64,000 bases of DNA, taken from positions 19,626,037 to 19,690,036 of the forward strand of contig NC_060233.1 of assembly GCF_021155775.2 (NCBI RefSeq). The letters are read 5' to 3'. Source of the DNA: Neodiprion pinetum. Taxonomy: Eukaryota; Arthropoda; Insecta; Hymenoptera; Diprionidae. The notes beneath the pieces were generated by a model, which made no database searches, was not told the origin of the DNA, and saw only the letters and a list, made by a program, of their open reading frames with translations. Both the position numbers and the translations under genes were made by a program. Of the stretch, positions 8,835 through 18,610 are shown piece by piece. Position 1 is the stretch's first letter. Each line of letters begins with the position of its first letter.

Positions 8835-9512
8835 TCGGTTATCGATTGGGAGAAGAATTCACCTTTCGGAATTCATTTGAGTAAAACTCGACCGCTTACG
8901 ATTATTATTGAAGGAAATATCGGATGCGGAAAAACAACTTTCACCAAGAGGTTTTTAGCAGATCGCCAGGTCTGTACACTTTTAGAACCTCTTGAAGAAT
9001 ATCGAAATGTAGCTGGAATTAATCTTCTAGATTTGATGTATCAAGACCCAGATCGTTATTGCTATTATTTTCAGCATTTCGCTCGAATGGTTATGTTAGA
9101 AAGACATCTTCAGACAACTTCATTGCCTGTCAAGGTGATGGCAAGATCGATATTTAGTAGCAATTGTTCTGTAGAAGCTCGTCGCAGGTTAGGTAATTTT
9201 CGCGACTTCGAATCTCATTTATTGATGAAAAATTTCGATCTTCTCATTCGCTCGTCTGAGCTCAGAGTAGATTTAATTGTTTATTTGCGAGTTTCCCCAG
9301 AAACTTCTTTTGCTCGAGTTAGTTCCCGTTCTCGTGAGGAAGAATCGAGTATTTCTTTAAAGCTACTCAGAACTATTCATGAGGTTCATGAGGATTGGCT
9401 AGTAAAACAAACTTTTTCTTATTTATTGGCTCCTGTCTTGGTTATAAATGCAGAAGCTACAGCCGATCAAGTTTTTAAAGATTTTTGTACGTCTATGATG
9501 TGCGGGGGTTAA
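8835..9512 (+). CDS. Deoxyribonucleoside kinase carried by Gypsy copy A
   Basis: An open frame of 225 codons runs from a splice acceptor to TAA and encodes a deoxynucleoside kinase of the dNK/TK2/dCK family, which phosphorylates deoxynucleosides to dNMPs. Seen: P-loop GNIGCGKTT near 30; LLEPLEEYRNV, matching the catalytic Glu segment of insect dNK; NLLDLMYQDP; a SIFSS segment equivalent to the (E/D)RS motif; an arginine-rich lid (RVSSRSREEES); and HEVHEDWLV. The ERS glutamate is Ala here (MARSIF) but Glu in copy B, which may weaken this copy. There is no ATG; translation probably starts on a spliced leader, with TTG at 8877 an unlikely alternative. The length is close to insect dNK without its C-terminal tail. 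The gene is convergent with the antisense gene behind it. A role in dNTP supply for reverse transcription is inference. Confidence 0.9.
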   Translation, partial: SVIDWEKNSPFGIHLSKTRPLTIIIEGNIGCGKTTFTKRFLADRQVCTLLEPLEEYRNVAGINLLDLMYQDPDRYCYYFQHFARMVMLERHLQTTSLPVKVMARSIFSSNCSVEARRRLGNFRDFESHLLMKNFDLLIRSSELRVDLIVYLRVSPETSFARVSSRSREEESSISLKLLRTIHEVHEDWLVKQTFSYLLAPVLVINAEATADQVFKDFCTSMMCGG

Positions 9513-9578
9513 TTCAGATATGAATAATGAAGAAGTATTCTTAATTAAGAGAAAAACGAAAAACAAAGTTTAATTTTC

Positions 9579-9584
9579 TTTATT
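9579..9584 (-). terminator. AATAAA polyadenylation signal for the antisense gene
   Basis: Read on the minus strand this is AATAAA, 60 bases past the TAA of the antisense gene at 9644. In copy B the matching site has changed (TAATGAA). Confidence 0.45.
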
Positions 9585-9643
9585 AAAACAAGATAAAAAA
9601 GAACGAATGGTGAAATAAGAGGTTACATATGTAAAAAAAAAAA

Positions 9644-10111
9644 TTAAGTTTCAAAAATTTGTTCCGCCATAATCTTTAAAGCGGACTTGACCTCTGCACA
9701 ATCGTTGCAGTCTTCGGTGGAGTTTGTTGCGAGTAAATTCTTCCGACATTCGCGACAAACTTTGCTCTCTCCCGCGAAGGTAAGATGAGTTTCCTTAAGC
9801 TCGTAGAAGTTCTTTATGTCCGCGCTGAAATATATCAGACACGGGGAACTTATATATTTTTTTTTTTTTTTTTTGATTAAAATTTGCATCAGAACTTACC
9901 GAGTAATCCAGCAGTCTAGGCATATTAGCCCCATTTTATGTTTTTCTCTTACGGTCTCACCCCGACCACATTTCAGGGTCTTCCACTGATTTTCAAAATA
10001 GATCTTGAATTCCACTTGTGACATATTTTTTACGTCCTCCCACGGAAAACTGGAGGTAATTACGCCCGCATTGATGAAGGCGGAAACGGGTGGAGTCTTT
10101 ATGATTGACAT
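9644..10111 (-). CDS. Antisense two-exon CxxC protein gene in Gypsy copy A
   Basis: Exon 1 is 10111-9900 (212 nt, ATG start) and exon 2 is 9824-9644 (181 nt, TAA stop). The 75-bp intron has donor GTAAGT and acceptor TATTTCAG; the join is in frame and gives 130 residues. I do not recognise the family. The N-terminal half is PPVSAFINAGVITSSFPW, then a predicted helix and LKCGRGETVREKHK. Cysteine pairs follow: CLDC, CREC and CNDC, the last with VKSALKIMAE, suggesting a compact zinc-binding fold. The gene lies on the strand opposite gag-pol and converges on the kinase. Copy B keeps both exon lengths exactly while its intron is 66 bp, and relics C and D carry homologues. This conservation argues for a real protein. 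Function is unknown; nucleic-acid binding or host-defence interference is guesswork. Confidence 0.75.
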
Positions 10112-11073
10112 TTTTTTTTTCTTTTTTTTTGAACTAATTGGGACTGTCTTCGGTGAGGACTTTTCTTATAATGATTTGTTATTTCTGCGTTGCTAATCAA
10201 TTTGAAATTTGTTTTCTTCGGTTGTTTCTTTCTAGAAACTTCTTCTCTGGAATCGAGTTTTGTGTCGGATAGGCTTTGGTTTAAGGAATAATGTGAAATG
10301 AGCCACGATTATTTTTCGAGGTCGATGAGCGATTGCTTGATTTTCACATCTTATTAACCTTAAGTGTCAGTTTTTGTGAGCACTTTTTCAGGTGATTTGA
10401 CACAGCCTTCTCCTTCCAATCTTCCCCGATTCCTGAGGATGACTGGTGGCCTTATTTTGAAGAAATATGCAGAAATGAATGAGATAAGATCGTTTCTTTT
10501 CTTTTGAATACTTATTCAATTTACTTTATTTAAGTATTCTCCCAAATTCACTAAGTAAATTTGAATTGTTATACCATCACTCACATTTGTCCTTCCAAAA
10601 CTCTAGGGTGAACTATTTCTAAAGAAGATTAGGATCAGTCACCCATCTATTTCCCTATTTCCTGTGAAAAGGAGTCTGTTTTTATCCTGTTGGGTCCTGG
10701 AATTTTCGGTTCCCGCCTCGATGTTTTCACCCGAACCTGTTTCGTTTGGGCAATCCTTCGTGAAGAGGATTGGATTTCTTTTCGGCATCGATCTGGACCG
10801 TTGCTGATGGTTTTGAATTCATGAAGCCACATAACACTTAATAACACTGACCTTTATAAAACATGGCACATAAATTTTTGAGATTATTTAACGCTCAACT
10901 ATCTGCTCAAGGTTTTCTGTGGTTTACCTTGAGACTGTGGGCAAATGCCAGATAGTAAAAAAGGCAGTTCTTAAATTTTTAGAGCCACAGCTCCAACTCA
11001 CCTTTGAGCACTGACTACTAGAATACTTTTATAATTATTTTATCTTTCCCGAGTCGGGACGACTCTTTTCCTT
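10112..11073. other. Region between the antisense gene and 3' LTR; likely antisense promoter and leader
   Basis: No sense-strand gene is seen. On the minus strand a 66-codon ORF (10647-10847, with LHEFKTISNGPDRCRKE) recurs as a similar frame in relic D around 55575-55730 (HEFEEIKDHPDRRRKG), where it ends at a GTAAAG donor-like site. A second conserved block near 10390-10470 matches D near 55970-56060. The region may hold upstream exons or the promoter of the antisense gene. Confidence 0.4.
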
Positions 11074-11085
11074 GGGGGGGAGTAG
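11074..11085 (+). other. Polypurine tract of Gypsy copy A
   Basis: GGGGGGGAGTAG abuts the 3' LTR and fits the plus-strand primer of LTR retrotransposons. Relics D and E keep the equivalent sequence in inverted form. Confidence 0.75.
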
Positions 11086-11363
11086 TGTTACAAAGGGTGA
11101 AATCACCCGTTTTGCCCCCTCTTTAATGATCTAGTAGTCAGCATAGATAAAAGACGTTTATAAACCTCTTATGTCTTTAAAAAGAATAAGGTTGCTGCGC
11201 CAACCGATATTATTGTAAAAACAGTCTTGTTTCGGACTTTAAAGAAGAAACACGTATATTGCATTAAAAGCATTTATCACGATATTTTTGTTCACGCCTT
11301 TGATTTTATAATAAGTAAACTCGCGGATCCATAATTTATTAACGTAACGCCTAAAACGTTACA
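11086..11363 (+). repeat. 3' LTR of Gypsy copy A
   Basis: 278 bp, matching the 5' LTR with three visible substitutions, and followed directly by the ATAC target duplication (11364-11367). Confidence 0.93.
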
Positions 11364-11422
11364 ATACGTTATTAACAGAACTTCGAGCAGTTATTGAATT
11401 TCTTCTCACGTTTACAATGTAA

Positions 11423-13077
11423 GTGTGTCCAATAAACGTTATTAAACTTCTGTGGGCAGCATTTGAAGTAACGAATATACCCGAGTCCCCGTTAACAAAT
11501 GATGAACGTGAAATAGTATCAAACTTCGAAAACATTTTATTACAAAGCATGACAGAATATAATAGTGTGGAAATGATTGAGGAAAATTCTCTTGACTTTG
11601 AAGAGCCCTACAAAAATCTTGAAACGTTCGCAGTGGAAGATGCAGATTTTCAGGTGCCTTCCGAAGGGCCTGAAGATAGCTGTTCCGAAGATGACGAACC
11701 TTCAAGTTTCGATTATAAAAGAAGAGCTGTTAAATATTGGAGAAGTGCAAAGACGAAAAAAAATCGCTCAATTGATACGGGTCGTCATAGATATAAAAAA
11801 GTCAAATCAGTACGACAATTGCGTCGTTGGGCACACCAAACCAACCAGGGAGGGACATACATGGAAAAATTGGCTCGCATATCAGAGTATACATTGCAGA
11901 ATATGAAAAATGCCATTGACGCAGGCTTGATTGTTCATGATACGGATCTGCGAAGATGGGCTTTACAGGCCCAAGGACTTATCAGTCATAAGGATTTTCG
12001 ATTTAAAGCATCGCCAACGTGGTTACTTCACTAGAAGATCCATCGCATTACTAGCAGAAAAATCAATAAATTCGTCACGCGAAAATCAGTGGAAAATAGT
12101 GAATATTTACACAAGAGTGCTAAAGAATTTTTGAAAAGAGTTGAACCTTATATTTCCCAATATGGATTACAAAATATATATACTTCTTATCAGAGTGGTT
12201 TCCAAGTAGAGATTCATTCTGGACGAACGTTAACGGAAGAAGGAACTCAACAAGTGTCGTGCATAGTACGATCAGTAACTTCAACAACGCACAGTTATAC
12301 TATACAGCCCACAATTTCAGCGGACGGAAAATCATTATCTCCATTATTTATTGCTTTAAAATAACCATCCGGAACGTTCGGACCTATAGTTGAACAACAT
12401 TTATTCAGACCGCCAAATGTTTTTATCACAGCTTCCAAATCAGGAAAACTTACTTCAGGTATAATAATTCTTGTTTCGCGCTGCATATATTAACACGGTA
12501 TTAATCACAATGATTCATTACAGAGCATTTCAAGATGTGGTTAGAAGAAGTGTTTATCCCAAAAGTGGGACCGAAGAGTCTACTTCTAATTGATTCTTGG
12601 AGTGGGCATTGTTCTAGAGTTGTGCAAGAGACAACACCCCCAGACAAAAAGTTGATGACTTTATTGATACCGAAAGGAACCACTGGAAAAATTCAACCTC
12701 TCGATGTTTTTGGCTTCCGTAAATGGAAAAATTATATTCGTCATTTTTCAGACACCGTAGTTCTTCTTGATTATGATTTAAATTCACATTTAAGGAATAA
12801 TATAATAAAATTACAGTCTTTAGTTCACAACCAACTGTCATCTCCGCGATATCATAATTTGTTTCGTTATGCGTGGCATAAAAGTGGGTTCATTGCAAAG
12901 AAACCTGATGAATTTGATAACCCCGTCGATTTTGCATTTGGACAGTCATCTCATCCGAATTGTGAAATTGAAGGTTGCACGAATGTCGCAGTAATAAGAT
13001 GTTCTTGGTGTAAAAAATCACTTTGCCTACAGCATTTTTTTGATGAATATCATTATTGTACCGAGTATCATCCATAA
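11423..13077 (+). pseudogene. pogo/CENP-B-like transposase of long-TIR transposon copy 1
   Basis: The transposase cuts and reinserts the element. The first segment (11423-12034) has an acidic region and a first HTH, then a Tc5/CENP-B-type HTH whose signature (FKASPTWLLH, KIHRITSRK) is split by an in-frame TAG at 12032. The DDE domain follows: SADGK holds the first Asp, LLLIDSWSGH the second, and GKIQPLDV the third. A second in-frame stop (TAA) falls after SPLFIALK at 12361. A 65-bp intron (12459-12523, GTATAA...TTACAG) restores the frame into the ORF 12535-13077. The C-terminus is a CxxC/H zinc-finger-like tail (CSWCKKSLCLQHFF). Copy 2 shares both stops, so the common ancestor was already broken or the stops are read through. 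Confidence 0.75.
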
Positions 13078-13331
13078 AGCGATTTATAGATAAACTTGGA
13101 ACTTGTTTTTGTTTAAAGGGTGTGGCCACGGTAGAGGAAGTAGAATCGTGTACATTTTCAACAATTTTGTATTATATAAAAACGTAATTTATTTACAAAA
13201 CTATTTACAGGTGTATTTAGTGTATGAATCAAAGTAACAAAAAAAAATTTCTTGATTCATTTTTTCAACGCAAAATAGCTAATGATCACTACTTGTTTTT
13301 TGTTGATCTTTTTCCCAGCCTTCACCCCTCA

Positions 13332-13991
13332 AATATCTGTGCCATAGAATTAATTCAAGTAGAGATATGACTTGTTTACATATGACACACATCGAATTTT
13401 CGAGCAATTAATAGTCTGCTTGAAATGAAAAATATTAACGTTTCTTGAAAAAAAATGATAAAACAGTTAAATGATTAGAGAGCGATGCCAGAATGAATGC
13501 GAGCCTCAAACAATGTTATTCAATGATTCATGGCTGAATACTAGACATAATCCGCAATATTGGGAAAAAAATCGATAAGAATTCAGTTTTTGGGAAAAAA
13601 TCGAAAGCACGTATTCTGTATTCTTGCATGCTCTTCACAGTGCTGTTGGATTCATTGAGCTCTGATGAACATCTTGTTTCTAACGTAGAAAATGAACTTT
13701 GTATATACAAGTTAACCCCCAAAATAAAGAGTTCTTGAGAATATTCGAATTGTGTTTCTCATCACTTTGACAAGGTATTTATTACTATCATTATTAGTTA
13801 TCAAAATCCCCTCCTTGTATGCAAAACAGAAAAATCATCTTTGGTGGTGGTCAATTTTGGAGGGGTGTTTCACCCCTTTAAAATGAGTTTTGGCCGATAC
13901 AAAAAAAAACGTATGTCATCGATGTTGACCCTCTATAACATACCAGAGTTTCATCAAAATCGGAGGGGGATACCTGAAAACATTTCCTTGT
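13332..13991 (-). repeat. Right terminal inverted repeat of DNA transposon copy 1
   Basis: Reverse complement of 2803-3457 with scattered differences. It ends CATTTCCTTGT at 13991. Confidence 0.85.
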
Positions 13992-14113
13992 TTGTCAAAT
14001 ACTTATTTAGGAACACTTATTAAGGAGTTTCAGATACTTCACTAATATTTATTCACGAAGAACACACTGAATAACGCTCACGGCTCGCGGTTTGAATCAC
14101 GAGTTTGCACATG

Positions 14114-15000
14114 TTAAGGGATCGTCTCAGTGTGAAATTTTCGAAAAATCGTTTTTTTTTTTGCATTATCGGATAGTATACACTGTTCCTTACATTTTCT
14201 CTAGTTTCTAAATCGAAATTCAAATTATCACGGCCGCTACAGCGTTTCTTGTAGTAAGGGAACGGTTTTTCTATCTGTGCGTGTACTAAGGTGCTTAGGT
14301 TCTATAACCTTGCAGAATAAACTGTCCAAGCATTTCAGTTCGTTCTTTACATCCACCACGGATAAACATACGAGTGAAACCCCCAAGAAAAAAATCAAGA
14401 CCTGGCATCGCCGATTGATCGTAAGTAATCGATTCATCTAAAATTTTTTAACTTGAATACTTACACGCGTTTTTCTCGGAATGGTGTTTTTCAAAACGAT
14501 GTGCACTCTGAAAGGAAAAGTTTTGGAGATATCTATTTCCAATTTAGAGAGAACATTCTTAACGTCATTCTCTATCGCGCTATGGGAGCTTTTTTTTTGT
14601 TTGAAATCTTCCAATTTTTTTTTACGGAAAACTGTTTAAAAATAAGGGCCAAATGCGATACTTCTTGTTCAAACCACCACCATTTTGTCAAATTTCAAAA
14701 AAAACCTCCATAGCGCGATAGCGACTTTCCTACAGATAAATAATCTTCTTGAAATTTTTGTTTCAGATCAAAATTGCGGCCGCAATCGTGGACACCGTAC
14801 AGGACCTTTTTTTTTAAGTTGTCATTTGAACAATTTATTTGATTATCATATACTAAATAAATGAACGTAACAAAAATCCTTCCGTATCCGTATTTATTTA
14901 TAAAAATAAAACCAGACCGATCAGTTTATTACAACATCAAAAAAAAAAAATCGCGCAAATCAGTGATTTTTCGGAGGGTCAAACTGAGACGATCCCTTAA
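14114..15000. mobile_element. Non-autonomous TIR element flanked by TTAA
   Basis: TTAA at 14114-14117 and 14997-15000 flanks an 879-bp segment whose ends are inverted: GGGATCGTCTCAGT on the left and ACTGAGACGATCCC on the right. TTAA duplication is the hallmark of piggyBac-type elements; the interior has no transposase. Inner GGCCGC sites and T-runs are also roughly mirrored. Confidence 0.65.
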
Positions 15001-15169
15001 ATGCAGACTGCTGCTACGGCCGTTGATTCGTACGACGGGCGGCTTAAGCCAGAAATGGCGCTAGCAAGCAATCGCTTTTCGCGGCGAAAATCCGCTGTTT
15101 CATGCTTCAGCTCGTGCAAGTTTTCTCGCAACTCTTAAGTTCGATTTCATTGCTCCTAGTCCTAAATTA

Positions 15170-15338
15170 AAGGTAAAGGATGTATCTGTGTCGTATATTC
15201 CGTAGAATAGTGAAAATAAAATTCGTTCTTGATTTATCACAAGGGGAATTTGCTCAATTTCAGTGCTGTTTTCTATGACTCTGAAAAAAAAATTTGAATT
15301 TTAAAAAAATATACGACACAGATTGCTCCTTCGCCTTC
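15170..15338. mobile_element. Small MITE-like inverted repeat, about 170 bp
   Basis: AAGG-AAAGGATGTATCTGTGTCGTATATT-type sequence at the left returns as its reverse complement at 15307-15338 (ATACGACACAGAT...CCTTCGCCTT). It is non-coding. Confidence 0.5.
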
Positions 15339-15624
15339 AAAATTCTTCTAATAGAAGTTCGATATCTTCATAAATGACAGAGAAAACTTGCATCGCGTGA
15401 ACGTCGGCAAGCAGCAGTTCCGCCAGGATTAGGCAACGTCCTCAATTATTAATTGTATTTCGCGCCTCTTTCTCGAGATCACAATTGTAGTTGTTTAAAG
15501 TTTGTTACGGCACAAGTTTTCCGACAATCTTTATGAACTTTATTGAAATGTCGAAAATACAATAATTGTAATAAACGGGAAAGAAATAAGCTAACTAAGT
15601 AGCAACGTTTAACCAGTAATATAC

Positions 15625-18082
15625 TGTGACGTGGTATTTCGTACCCCGTCAGATGGCTTAATTATCGCACTTCCCTGCGTACGGAATATCGCTAAAAATA
15701 ACGAAAGCACGTCTGAGGCCAATACTCCAAAACGAACGACTAGTTATCTTTAAGTGAAATTCTCTTTATTAAGCTAATTCTATTATATTTTCTAATTTTG
15801 TAACGCTCTACGAGAACCATCTACGAGACTTCCGCTTCAAGATACCAGGACACTGCCTGACAGGGGTCACGTACCAGCTCAACACCGACCACCACCGACT
15901 ACAGATAAACGAATACCGCTGAAACCACTTCCGATGGATGCCTATCTAAGTTTTGAACAGGGTCGTGCGTGATGCACAAACAGTACCTCCAACTATTTAA
16001 GACTTATCGGCCAGGAGCCGAACCACGAATCAATGCTTCTACCGCTCAGATGCATCGCCAGACGGCGTACAGGGCTGTGCGTCAAAAACACAACAAAGCC
16101 TCCCGTCGACGATACTTATCAGCCTGGAGCTGAACCGACCCTAACATCTACTAAGTCGTTATCTATCAAATAGAGGATGGTTTTCTCTTAATGAACCGTC
16201 CTATCGAAGGGCTGTGGCGTGGAATAGGCTAGACTATGCTGAACACGTGGATCTGGTGGATATAGTGTGGGGATCCGGGTCGAGGGCCATCACCACCAGA
16301 TCGTTCCGGCATGAGGGCTCCGATGAGCGAGGGCCGGGATGCAGCGCCAACAAAATAGCCACAACGGGAAGTACCAGTAACGCAAGGAGTGAAGTACCAT
16401 CGGTCGCAAGTCCAAGAGATCGGTGACGCAATATTATCGCACACCTCAATATCGCAACACATGAGCGGTACGACCTCCCCTCTCACCAACGATACAGCAC
16501 AGCTGAGGGAAAACATCTCCGACCACCTTCCGACGTCCCGATACCTCGATACCTGTCAGCGAGGAAGAAGAAAAACAAGCGGCGAGAGATTATCGCCGCC
16601 AACCTGTAGACCAGACCCACGCGACCTGCTGGCCCAATTAGAATAACGCAAATTTGAGGAAGAATCACGTGACAGCAGCACGACGAAAATCAACTCTCGT
16701 CTCGACACTCTACGTTCAGTTTTCTTTAACAACAGACGTGTTCTTGTTACCGTTAACAAAGTTTATCGTACCGTTATCGCATCTTCTGTAGCTGTCATAT
16801 CTCTTTTTCACGTAAGTGAGGTTCCTTTTCTATTTTGTGAAGCCACGAAATTACTTGCAATATATCGTATCTTTATCTCTCTTTCTCTCTTGCAGTTGGT
16901 CTGCGTGAGCCACCTGGGCTCGTATCTTATTCTCTACTATTTTTTATCTTATCACTCTCTATTTCTTATCGCAAGTAACTTCGCGACTGGTTGACTCTCA
17001 CTTACGCATTGTTAGTGACTATTGCTTTATTTTATTATCTCTCTCTTCTAGAATACCTAAATATCTAATATCGCTGTGTAGCAGCGTGTTCTGTTAAGTT
17101 ATCAATTCTTACCTTAGCTATTGAACATTACTATTTCGTTATACTTTTTCTGATTCATTCATAACTGTTTCTCTACCTATTATCTTTGATCAATTGATCT
17201 TAGTGAGTGTACTGCGTGAGCGATCTTACATCGCCGCGCGGTTTCGCTCGTCGTTCTTTTGACTTTGGAGTATTGCGCCGTATCGAATAACATCTTTTTC
17301 ATTATTTTCTCCGCCAACACCGCTGATCGTAGTTGTCCGTAGTCTCTTTGGTTTGTCGTATGTTGCGTATTAATTCTCTTGAGTATTATTTGTCTTCATC
17401 CTGAAATTATCTTTTACCGTACCAAATATTATCTCTCTTCTCGTACTTACCGCAAACTAGAGACTACGTATTATCTGTCTGTTTCTATATCTTATGATAA
17501 TTCTCTACTTGACCTGTTTCTTTGAATTTACCTCGTAATTAATAATTCCCTGCCTCTGTTATATCTCTGATAATTCTGGTAATGTGATAACTATTACAAT
17601 TTTTGTATTCCGCATGTTTCTTATAATCGCTTCTCATATTTTATGGCTTGCTTGATCAATGCTTAATTTAAGTACCGTATATCTTACTCTGTTCTGCCTA
17701 TTCATTATAAAACCGTGTTAATTATTATCTCGAATCATAGTATCGCGAGCCTACGCATATCTCTCGTTTATTCTGAAAACGTTCTGTTACTTGTTAAATC
17801 TCTCGCTTAACTTTTCTCTGACTGTAAATTAATTATCTCACCTATCTCAATTGTATCTCAATCTCGTTAGTTGTTTGCTTGTTATCAAGTTTTATCGCTT
17901 CTTGGCCAATATATTTGATACTATTTCTGCTTCACCTGTTTCCTATTTTATCTATTGTATTCAACCCCTCCCCTCTACCATTATCTTGTCTATACTGAGA
18001 AAGCTGTGCAAAACCGTCGTAGAACCTGATCTTCATCTACATCTTTTCTTTCTAATTATCTATTTTCTGACGCATGTGCGTC
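15625..18082 (+). repeat. Possible long LTR or leader of another LTR retrotransposon
   Basis: The stretch begins TGTGACGTGGTATTTCGTAC. From about 16800 it is strongly T/C-rich with no convincing ORF, and it ends directly before a TGGCGCCCAAC primer-site motif. I see no second LTR in the window, so this rests on position and composition only. Confidence 0.3.
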
Positions 18083-18100
18083 TGGCGCCCAACAATCATA
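18083..18100 (+). other. Primer-binding-site-like motif TGGCGCCCAAC
   Basis: TGGCGCCCAACAATCATA is typical of retroelement primer sites. A related TGGCGCCCAAT stands at 48553. The element body after it has been replaced by the DIRS sequence from about 18237. Confidence 0.4.
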
Positions 18101-18236
18101 TCTTTCTCTTTTATTATCAATATCCAATTATTCAGGTTAGTAACTGCGCCGTAGGGTAATCAATCTCAGAGTCAATTAACCCTCAGAAAAATTGATTACA
18201 ATACATAACAGCCTATTGTAATGACCTATACTTAAG

Positions 18237-18610
18237 TCAGGCGATATCGAAAACTGCTTCCGCGACTACATGCCGATCATAAAAACGCGCGAATGTTTCG
18301 GAGTCCCTAGTCCATCCGGCTGTTTTTCCTATAATATCGATATTGACGCTATATCGTTTAGCCGCCGATGTTTCCGCATGACGCGTGCTGTAAGCCGAAA
18401 ATATATCGACATTGATCCCATTCTCAGACATTACGGACTTAATCCATCGGCTAAAAGTTTGTGCCGAGACTGCTCTATATGGTTTTCCAAACGAAATTAA
18501 CAACTTCACAGTTGACCCGCGAATCTCTCTAGTTCTTTCTATATAGGACATTAAAGCTGTTGACGCACATATAGATTTATCGTGGCTAAAAACGGGTAAC
18601 CGAAAAATTA
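18237..18610 (-). pseudogene. DIRS tyrosine recombinase, C-terminal part
   Basis: The minus frame carries YSTRHAETSAA, GKTAGWTRDSETFARFY: the H-x-x-R box, the following Gly-Trp and the Tyr-containing end typical of DIRS recombinases, which integrate circular cDNA without making target duplications. The N-terminal half lies at 19372-19800, on the other side of an insertion. After FARFY the frame ends VFDIA and a stop. Confidence 0.8.

Larger units (their letters stand above)
3536..11363 (+). mobile_element. Ty3/Gypsy LTR retrotransposon copy A with kinase and antisense gene
   Basis: This is a complete element of 7828 bp: 278-bp LTRs at both ends, a tRNA-Leu-type primer site, gag, a -1 frameshift site, pol, a deoxyribonucleoside kinase ORF, an antisense spliced gene, a polypurine tract and the 3' LTR. 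ATAC stands immediately before the 5' LTR (3532-3535) and after the 3' LTR (11364-11367) as a 4-bp target duplication. By eye the two LTRs differ at three positions in 278, so insertion is fairly recent. No frame break was seen in gag, pol or kinase of this copy. The extra cargo sits where env lies in errantiviruses, but no env-like ORF is present. Confidence 0.93.
2803..13991 (+). mobile_element. Long-TIR DNA transposon copy 1, split by Gypsy copy A
   Basis: The two ends are long inverted repeats (2803-3457 and 13332-13991), both starting ACAAGGAAA-GTTTTCAGG. Between them lies a pogo/CENP-B-like transposase gene and, nested at 3536-11363, a complete Ty3/Gypsy element. Removing the Gypsy element and one 4-bp duplication leaves about 3357 bp. 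The second copy at 43717-47076 is 3360 bp with the same organisation in the opposite orientation. I could not define a convincing target-site duplication for either copy. Confidence 0.85.

Noticed and set aside
8877..8879. TTG as translation start of the kinase
   Set aside because: Non-ATG starts are rare in animals, and the frame is open upstream to a good splice acceptor in both copies.
10647..10847. Calling the 66-codon minus ORF a separate gene
   Set aside because: Similarity to relic D is limited to part of the frame and no start is shared. It is reported only as a possible exon or leader of the antisense unit.
16214..16668. Several overlapping ORFs of 60-95 codons on both strands
   Set aside because: They overlap in many frames in a GC-richer patch, show no family pattern and have no repeat partners. 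They look like chance ORFs in LTR-like sequence.
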